From: Lingula anatina
Lineage: Eukaryota > Brachiopoda > Lingulata > Lingulida > Lingulidae
DNA: 37,936 nt
Reading direction: 5' to 3'
Assembly: GCF_001039355.2 (NCBI RefSeq)
Contig: NW_019775655.1
Location: 23,535-61,470, forward strand
The notes beneath the pieces were generated by a model. It did not search any database. It was not told the origin of the DNA and was given only the letters and a program-made list of their open reading frames with translations. Made by a program: the position numbers and the translations under genes. Shown here piece by piece: positions 32,312-37,936 of this stretch; positions within the stretch are counted from its first letter, which is position 1, and every line of letters begins with the position of its first letter.

Positions 32312-32346
32312 TGATGCAATCGACAGCCACGTGACGTCCCAATTGG
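32312..32346 (-). promoter_or_regulatory. PYCR proximal promoter: CARE, E-box/CRE, CCAAT
   Basis: In the 80 bp before the PYCR ATG lie TGATGCAAT (32312-32320; ATTGCATCA on the gene strand), an exact C/EBP-ATF response element; CACGTGACGT (32328-32337), an E-box overlapping a CRE half site; and CCAATTGG (32339-32346), a CCAAT box readable on both strands. Vertebrate PYCR1 is a known ATF4 target; use of these sites here is inferred. Confidence 0.55.
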
Positions 32347-32975
32347 ACGAGAATTAGGTCACGTATACAGATATATGGCATGTGTGAGTTTTAGTTTTGT
32401 ATTGATATTTTAAATCATTTTTGTAGTAAATGTACCAAATATTCACTGATGTTCACTTATTTATATTTTATTTTGATATATTCATATCTACATTAATATA
32501 AATATGATATGTTAGTAAAGATTAGGGTAAATTATTTTCGACAGTGTGTACAGTACAATGTACATGTACTTTGATCTCTGTACCGAGGTTCAAGATAATA
32601 TTGTCCCACTGTCGTGATCTGCCTCATTTTACAGGAAGTGACAGACAGAGAGAGAGAGAACGGAATGATGTGTGAGTTGATTTAAATACTAATAGTACAT
32701 TTCTTTTCTTATTAATCTTGAACGACTACAAGGGAAAGGGCAAGGTGGGCGGATGTTTAAATGTGAAAACGAAACCAGATCAGTCCAGTAGTTAGGATAA
32801 TGCTTGACCGTGGCCTCAGACACGGGCTCTGGATATGACTTGAAGGTACATTTGCTAAGTACTGTGGAATACGAGAAACCATCAGTCTGTTGTCATGTTT
32901 AATACAGAGAAAAGAGTGTTAAATACAATGTAAAGTCTTGTGAAGAATAAATTACTACCAGGAGTACAGACCATG

Positions 32976-33509
32976 CAGGGGCGGATCCAGGACTTTTTGA
33001 AGGTGGGGTCCGAAGGTGAGGTGCGACTCTAACGTGTGGTTTAGAGGGGGGAGGGTGCAATTTAGTACGGTTAAGAACTATGATTCAGCTTGTCAAAATT
33101 CTAATTCCAAGGGGGGACCATTGGTGTGAATATCTTTTTCAGAAATCGGAAGGGGATCAGGGTCCCCTTCCCCCCTCCCCCCCCTCTAAATCTGCCACTG
33201 ATACAGACCATTACAATACATTGCATTATGCAGCAGTAGTATTGTGAGCAACCCCAGTGGCAGATTTATGGGGAGGTGTCGGGGGTCCTGACCCCCTTTG
33301 ATTTCTGAAAAAAACACACCAATAGTCCTGTCTTAAAATTAGAATCTTGATCGACTAGTTCTAAACCAAATGGTACCAAATGGCACCGTTCACCCTCTAA
33401 ATTACCAAAATTTTCTAGGCTTTTCAGTGGTGTGTGTGTGTGTGTGGGGGGGGTCGACTTTGCATCTGCGGACCCCCCCCTCCTTTATATAACCCTGGAT
33501 CTGCCCCTG
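32976..33509. mobile_element. dispersed repeat with inverse ends (CAGGGGCGGATCCAGG)
   Basis: Starts CAGGGGCGGATCCAGG and ends with its near inverse CCCTGGATCTGCCCCTG; inside, AAATCTGCCACTG and CAGTGGCAGATTT form a second inverse pair, so it is probably two or three nested copies of one element type. Confidence 0.6.
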
Positions 33510-34144
33510 AACCCTCTCCCCTTACGTACCTCAGTGTGCTGTGCAGGTGTAGGCAAGACCTCATTCAGGGATAGAAATTCTGAGGGCAGATGTGTAACTA
33601 CAAATGGCACAATGTGCATGTATATACAGTTGCTACATAGATGAAAAGATTAAAAGTTTATCAAACTATATCGTGAAATTATTTCAAAGGATTTTCTAAA
33701 TGCTTAACTTTAAAGATTGTCAGAAGTCAAACAGTTTTGCCAGGATGTGCATATTTATCACCATGTTGTAGCACAAATGGAAAGAGGCCTTATCTGCATA
33801 GCTTGTTATGTCAAAAACAGAGACAACCCTCCTCCCAGTGCATGTATTGGTTCATGTCTTAGTATATAAAATGTATTACCAGATACTGTATGTACAGGTG
33901 AAGCAGTTTGTGTCTATGATGTATACATACTGTTGTATTGTAATGTCAGTCATCATACAGTTTATTTTAACCTTTTACTTAGTACAGTATATATATGCTA
34001 GTTATTCAGAAAAACAAATGTATCTTTCAGATAATTTGCCAATAGAAATCTTTGGTTATTATGCAATCATTGAGTAAGAAAACTTCTCTCTTACATTTCA
34101 GTTAAAAAAGGAAGATAAATGTTCCAGTATTAGTGATAGCAACC

Positions 34145-35120
34145 ATGGCAACAGCAAGGCCCAACCCTGACCAGAAGAATTTCTTTCGTATGAGTGTTTT
34201 AATTGTAGATAATGCCTTGAAAGTTTTGCAAGATGTTCTTCAGAAAGAGCTTGAAAAAAAGTACCCCAATTCATTTGACCCGAGCACTGGGTTGTTATGT
34301 GGGGTGCTTGGTGATGGAACTGTCAGGACAAAACTGAATAGACTAGTGCGGTCAAGAGTACTTAATGTACACCAACAAAACCAGCTGTATCCTGGTGGAA
34401 ACCCCTCCCAATCAGTGACTGTTGGTGATTTAGACATCACACTTACTGTGCTTTTGCTGAGAAACATCACAGCATTGAATCCACATCCACCTTTGAAAGC
34501 ATGGGACAACCCCTCTGACGCAGATACATGTACATCAACAGAAGCCACGATTGGGAAAGTTAAAAGATATCGAAACATTGTGTATGGCCATGCTAACAAG
34601 GCAGCAATTAGTGATCAAGATTTTACGGCACATTTCTCAGGGCTCAAGTCCAATTTGCTGGATCTCTCTAATAAGTTTACCAGTGAGGACTATGATGCCA
34701 TCTTGTCTGAACCTCTTGATGCTGCTTTACTGGAGAGAAACCAGAGCATTCTGAAAGAATGGTATAATTATGACATAGATGTGAAAGATCAGCTGGTAAA
34801 AGTCATACATGAATTGAAAGAAGGTGAAACAAAGCTGCAGGACCATGTGGAACAGGTTCATAAAAGAAGTGAAGACACTATTCTCAAGAAGATGGACAGT
34901 GTCGCTCAAAATACACATAATAAACTTGAAGATATCTCTCAAGGAATCACACAGGTGAACGTAGGTCAGTCAGAGATGACCGACCAACTCAGACAGTCAC
35001 AAAAGTTCATGGAAGAGGTCAAAGATGCACAGAAACAAGACTCAGAGAATATTCAAGCTCAGCTAGAAGAACTTGCAACTTTAAGATCAATGCAAGGTCA
35101 GCATCTCCAAATGACAAAAG
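34145..35120 (+). CDS. exon 1: HEPN domain and coiled coil
   Basis: 976 bases, 325 codons plus one base, donor AAAAG|GTATTT. Contains the whole HEPN domain and the coiled coil in one exon. If the intron is retained, 11 further codons follow before a stop at 35156-35158, which would give a HEPN/coiled-coil-only product. Confidence 0.9.
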
Positions 35121-36945
35121 GTATTTTATGGTTTAGACATTTTCTTCCATATCAGTAGAAATTATGCACAGTGGAATTTTTCGGGTTTACATTCTGATTC
35201 AGGAACAACTCCATCTCTGACATTTTCTTGGATGTAAATGAGTTTGAAATAATAATGTCAGCAACATAACCCTGCAGATAAAATACAACTTGAGACCTAT
35301 TTTGTTTTCAGAAATTCAGGAAAAGATTATCTGTGACAGAGACCGAGATACACCAGAATTTCAGAAAATTCCAGGTAGTATGCTAAAATAAATTCAAGCT
35401 CCAAGAAAAGTACATGAGTATTTTTAAAACTTTTTAAAACTTTATTTTTGCATATAATGATAAGAAAACCCATGAAGTGTATCATCTAAAATATAACTAA
35501 AGAGAATATAGGTGAAAGGCTTCACCAGGCAGCTTGCTTTGTTACATTTCTGTTGAATGCTTCCCAAAACCACCTACATGTACCAAAAAGAATACATTCA
35601 TATTTTGAAGTAGGGAAAAAAAGTTCTGCAACTTGTATGTCATAGACTACCTTATGCCTAATTTTTTTTATTTCAAATTCCAGGCTCAGTGGATGTTACT
35701 GTCCATATGAGCATCAGTCCTTCAGGAATGGAAGCAGTCAAATCATCAGCCATCTTCTCCAGTAGTCAGAAAACACCAAGTCCAGAGAACACTCAGCCAG
35801 ACAGGGAAGCCTTATCCTCAGTGACAGGTGATGGAAGTGACACAAACCAGATCACTGGTATACCTCTTCACCTGGATGATCCACCAAGCAAGAATATTAC
35901 TCAGCCAGTGAACTCTAATGAAGCACCAACAGCCTCATCTCCTCCTTTAGAACTTACCACCCCTCTATGTGAAGCCAGAGACTTACACTTCATGAAAATG
36001 AGCGATCTTGTACTGTCTAAAGCAGCCAATTTTGAAGAAATTGAAAGAGCATTTATACTTATAGAGAAATACCATGCAATGATTTATGATACAAAGCGCC
36101 AGTGTTTTATCCTCCGCTTGGTTTGTCCGTCAGTGCATTCACTGTACCAGCTGTGGCAAAGTTATCGCCATGGTGAGCTACAGGCTGCTGTAGAGGAAAT
36201 TTTTGTCAACATCAAGACCCTTGAGGATTTGGGCCTGAGCCGCAGTGACATTAATCTGTGGGTTGAAATGGATGAAGATGATTACAATGAATGTAGAAAA
36301 TACATCAAGGAAAAGACAGAGTTAAAAGGTTTCTAAATTTTTTAATTTTTCTCTAAAAAATTATGTATGTATATGACATCAGATAAGGGATACTCCTTTG
36401 TCATTTATACTTTATGCTTGCTTTGTAATATAATGTTATTACTTCAAGTTGACCTTTTTTTACTTTATGATGAAGATATTTAGTAAAAGACAACTCCCTC
36501 ACACACTCAAACACACAGACACTCTTCTAATATAGAATTGTTTAAAATCAGCAACAGGTCTAATGAATAAGTTATGAAGTCATGATAATTCATGATAAAA
36601 GGATCATAGTATTTATGATTGAAACCACTTTACTTTTGTTTCAACAAATTATAGAAATGATTTACGAAGACTTGAAGATGACAGTTCGTAAAGGTCCATA
36701 TGGCAGTGCAGAGCAGACTATATACGGTATACGTCAAGCCCTGATGGCAGCTTTCACTCTACGGAAAGAAGACATTCTGATCAAATGGTGGGACTATGGC
36801 AGCCCTGGGGACTCTGCTCTCATATGTTATGGTATACAACCTCATCACGTGAGTCTCATTGAAGACAATATCCAGAATTTACCCAAAGATGACCTCCATG
36901 AACTGGGAGTGATGACCATCAACATTGGCTCACAAAGATTGACGG
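34145..36945 (+). CDS. DZIP3-type HEPN / coiled-coil / TRADD-N-like protein, 3' end uncertain
   Basis: Four exons in register: 34145-35120, 35312-35374, 35684-36328, 36655-36945, at least 658 residues. A start at 34145 has a strong context (ACCATGG); a 5' UTR acceptor is likely at 34101. Residues 10-165 match the DZIP3-like HEPN family (FDIT/LDITLTVLLLRNI, then RYRNIVYGHA); R143 and H149 form the Rx4-6H motif of HEPN RNases. Residues about 205-325 are a long charged coiled coil; 346-440 a Ser/Thr/Pro-rich linker; about 450-560 a domain with LRLVC-x9-LWxxYRxGELxxAV and a terminal DDYNECRKYI, closely patterned on TRADD-N. Exon 4 adds a separate alpha/beta module I cannot name. Such proteins are expanded in molluscs and amphioxus and assigned to immune/apoptotic conflict systems; no RING domain is seen, so it is not DZIP3 itself. 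Every intron is phase 1. The exon set may continue beyond the window. Confidence 0.85.
35312..35374 (+). CDS. exon 2: 21-codon spacer
   Basis: Sixty-three bases between TTGTTTTCAG and GTAGTA, phase 1 at both ends, so it can be skipped without changing frame. Encodes the charged EIQEKIICDRDRDTPEFQKI. Supported by phase and splice sites only. Confidence 0.6.
35375..35683 (+). other. HEPN gene intron 3
   Basis: AT-rich intron, GTAGTA to TTCCAG; no feature seen. Confidence 0.7.
35684..36328 (+). CDS. exon 3: linker and TRADD-N-like domain
   Basis: 645 bases, phase 1 to phase 1, acceptor AAATTCCAG, donor AAAAG|GTTTCT. The first 100 codons are low-complexity Ser/Thr/Pro; the rest is the TRADD-N-like domain (FILRLVC, SLYQLWQSYRHGELQAAV, DINLWVEMDEDDYNECRK). 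Confidence 0.85.
36329..36654 (+). other. HEPN gene intron between exons 3 and 4
   Basis: AT-rich intron, GTTTCT to TTATAG; only a short CA-rich stretch near 36500. Confidence 0.7.
36655..36945 (+). CDS. exon 4: unrecognised alpha/beta module
   Basis: 291 bases, phase 1 to phase 1, acceptor AAATTATAG, donor CG|GTCAGA. Predicted order: helix (TIYGIRQALMAAF), strand (DILIKWWDYG), strand (SALICYGI), helix (SLIEDNIQNL), strand (LGVMTINIG). This could be a ferredoxin-like or second TRADD-N-like fold, but I do not recognise the family. Confidence 0.75.
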
Positions 36946-37936
36946 GTCAGATATTTTGTATTTTTCAGTGTTTATTATGTACAGACACAGATGTGTCTGT
37001 ACATATTGCCATCACCTGCGTCTGTCATCGCCGTCGCTGTCGCCATCGCCGGCGCCGTGCACTTTCCTTGTAAACACGACAAGTGGAAGGCAGTTTTACT
37101 TTTTGGCTTTATATTTACAGAGCTGATGAATATTCATAAAATGCAGGTCAAGTTCGAAAATCAGCATGATCGGGCCATTATTGTAGAAGTTATGCTGTTT
37201 TTATGTACAGACACAGATGTGTCTGTACATATTGCCATTGCCTGCGTCTGTCGTCGCCGTCGCCGATGCCGTCGCCGTGCACTTTCCTTGTAAACACGAT
37301 AAGTGGAGGGCAGTTTTACTTTTTGGCTTTATATTTACAGAGCTGATGAATATTCATAAAACGCAGGTCAAGTTCGAAAATCAGCATGATCAGGCCATTA
37401 CTGTAGTAGTTATGCTGTTTTTTCATTTTTCAGCATATATGCAACACTGTAAACACAATATAAGAAAAACAGATAGGCCAATTGTCATTAAACTCACAAA
37501 AGTGGTCAATCTTACTAAAATGCAGGTTGAGTTCGAAAATCAGCATAATCGGGCCATTATTTTAGAAGTTATGCTGTTTTTTCACATTTTCCAGATTCAA
37601 TTCTTAGGCATGTTAACAGTCTTATTATTTTACTAATAAGATACATAAAAGTGTTTGTTTGACATTTCCTGCATCTTTACAACATTGTTAGTTGATTATG
37701 TAAAAATGATGGTAAACTTGTTATCGTGTATTGTGTAATAAAGTGTCAAAAATGGAAATAAACTCATATCATTGCAGTTTGTCAGATTCAATCATTCACT
37801 ATGTTCAGAATCTCAGAATGGAAGAAATTGGACATTTAACACTGCTCTGTTGATATTTTTCCCATCTCATCAATTTTCTTAGTTGATAATATAAAAATGG
37901 CAGTAAACTGTTAATTTTGTTTTATGTTAAAAATTG
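36946..37936 (+). other. HEPN gene 3' flank or intron
   Basis: Contains a 226-bp tandem repeat and candidate AATAAA at 37737. Two possible short phase-compatible terminal exons start at 37594 and 37777, but neither has coding support; the gene may equally continue past the window. Confidence 0.45.
36976..37591. repeat. 226-bp tandem repeat with palindromes
   Basis: Unit 1 36976-37201, unit 2 37202-37427; only the last ~75 bp of a third unit is present (37516-37591). Each full unit opens with a palindrome of 14-bp arms and a GA spacer. Confidence 0.93.

Larger units (their letters stand above)
32269..34144. other. divergent intergenic region, PYCR / HEPN gene
   Basis: PYCR promoter at the left end; a G/C-rich dispersed repeat at 32976-33509; a likely 5' UTR splice acceptor (TTACATTTCAG) ending at 34101, implying that the HEPN gene has an upstream non-coding exon I cannot place. 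A four-codon upstream reading frame (ATG at 34120) precedes the main start. Confidence 0.55.

Noticed and set aside
35121-35158. Read-through end of HEPN exon 1 as the true C terminus
   Set aside because: A good donor, matching phase-1 exons and the TRADD-N-like domain downstream favour splicing; kept only as a possible retained-intron form.
36991-37636. Open frames of 100-139 codons after the HEPN exons
   Set aside because: They follow the 226-bp tandem repeat, including its Arg-rich GTCGCC block, and are not phase-linked to the gene.
1-37936. tRNA or rRNA genes
   Set aside because: No cloverleaf with A and B boxes or conserved rRNA stretch recognised on either strand by reading; a covariance-model scan was not possible.

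Overview
The window is animal nuclear DNA, AT-rich and crowded with microsatellites, minisatellites and short inverted-repeat elements. It contains three intron-bearing genes and two assembly gaps. The repeat texture, the frequent palindrome TACTAGTA, the very polymorphic sequence and the presence of a DZIP3-type HEPN plus TRADD-N-like gene suggest a lophotrochozoan, most likely a mollusc. That assignment is inference. There is no bacterial-type gene, CRISPR array or recognisable tRNA or rRNA.

Layout. Positions 1-9132 hold no gene I can support, only repeats and remnants of inverted-repeat elements. Positions 9133-20601 (+) hold a gamma-syntrophin gene that can be followed through 14 exons with consistent splice phases (split PH1, PDZ, PH2, C-terminal syntrophin-unique region; about 556 residues). 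Positions 24074-32268 (-) hold a complete six-exon pyrroline-5-carboxylate reductase gene, closest to PYCR3 (293 residues), convergent with the syntrophin. Positions 34145 to at least 36945 (+) hold a gene divergent from PYCR: a DZIP3-type HEPN domain with the Rx5H RNase motif, a coiled coil, a Ser/Thr/Pro-rich linker, a TRADD-N-like domain and a further unrecognised alpha/beta module. Its 3' end is not certain inside the window.

The three genes do not form a pathway. Syntrophin is a dystrophin-complex scaffold, PYCR makes proline, and the HEPN/TRADD-N protein looks like a component of an innate-immune or cell-death (biological conflict) system.

The two most unusual things are these. (a) The architecture of the HEPN/TRADD-N gene, whose introns are all phase 1. 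(b) A pattern in the syntrophin gene where at least eight exon edges (acceptor plus exon start, or exon end plus donor, or the stop codon) have been partly re-copied beside the true exon, often separated by microsatellites. Several of these copies differ from the true exon almost only at synonymous positions. Both N gaps are flanked by copies of the same sequence. The second (27146-27743) sits between two 1232-bp copies that end exactly at the gap and is almost certainly an unmerged contig overlap. The PYCR promoter carries an exact C/EBP-ATF response element, an E-box/CRE and a CCAAT box within 80 bp of the ATG.
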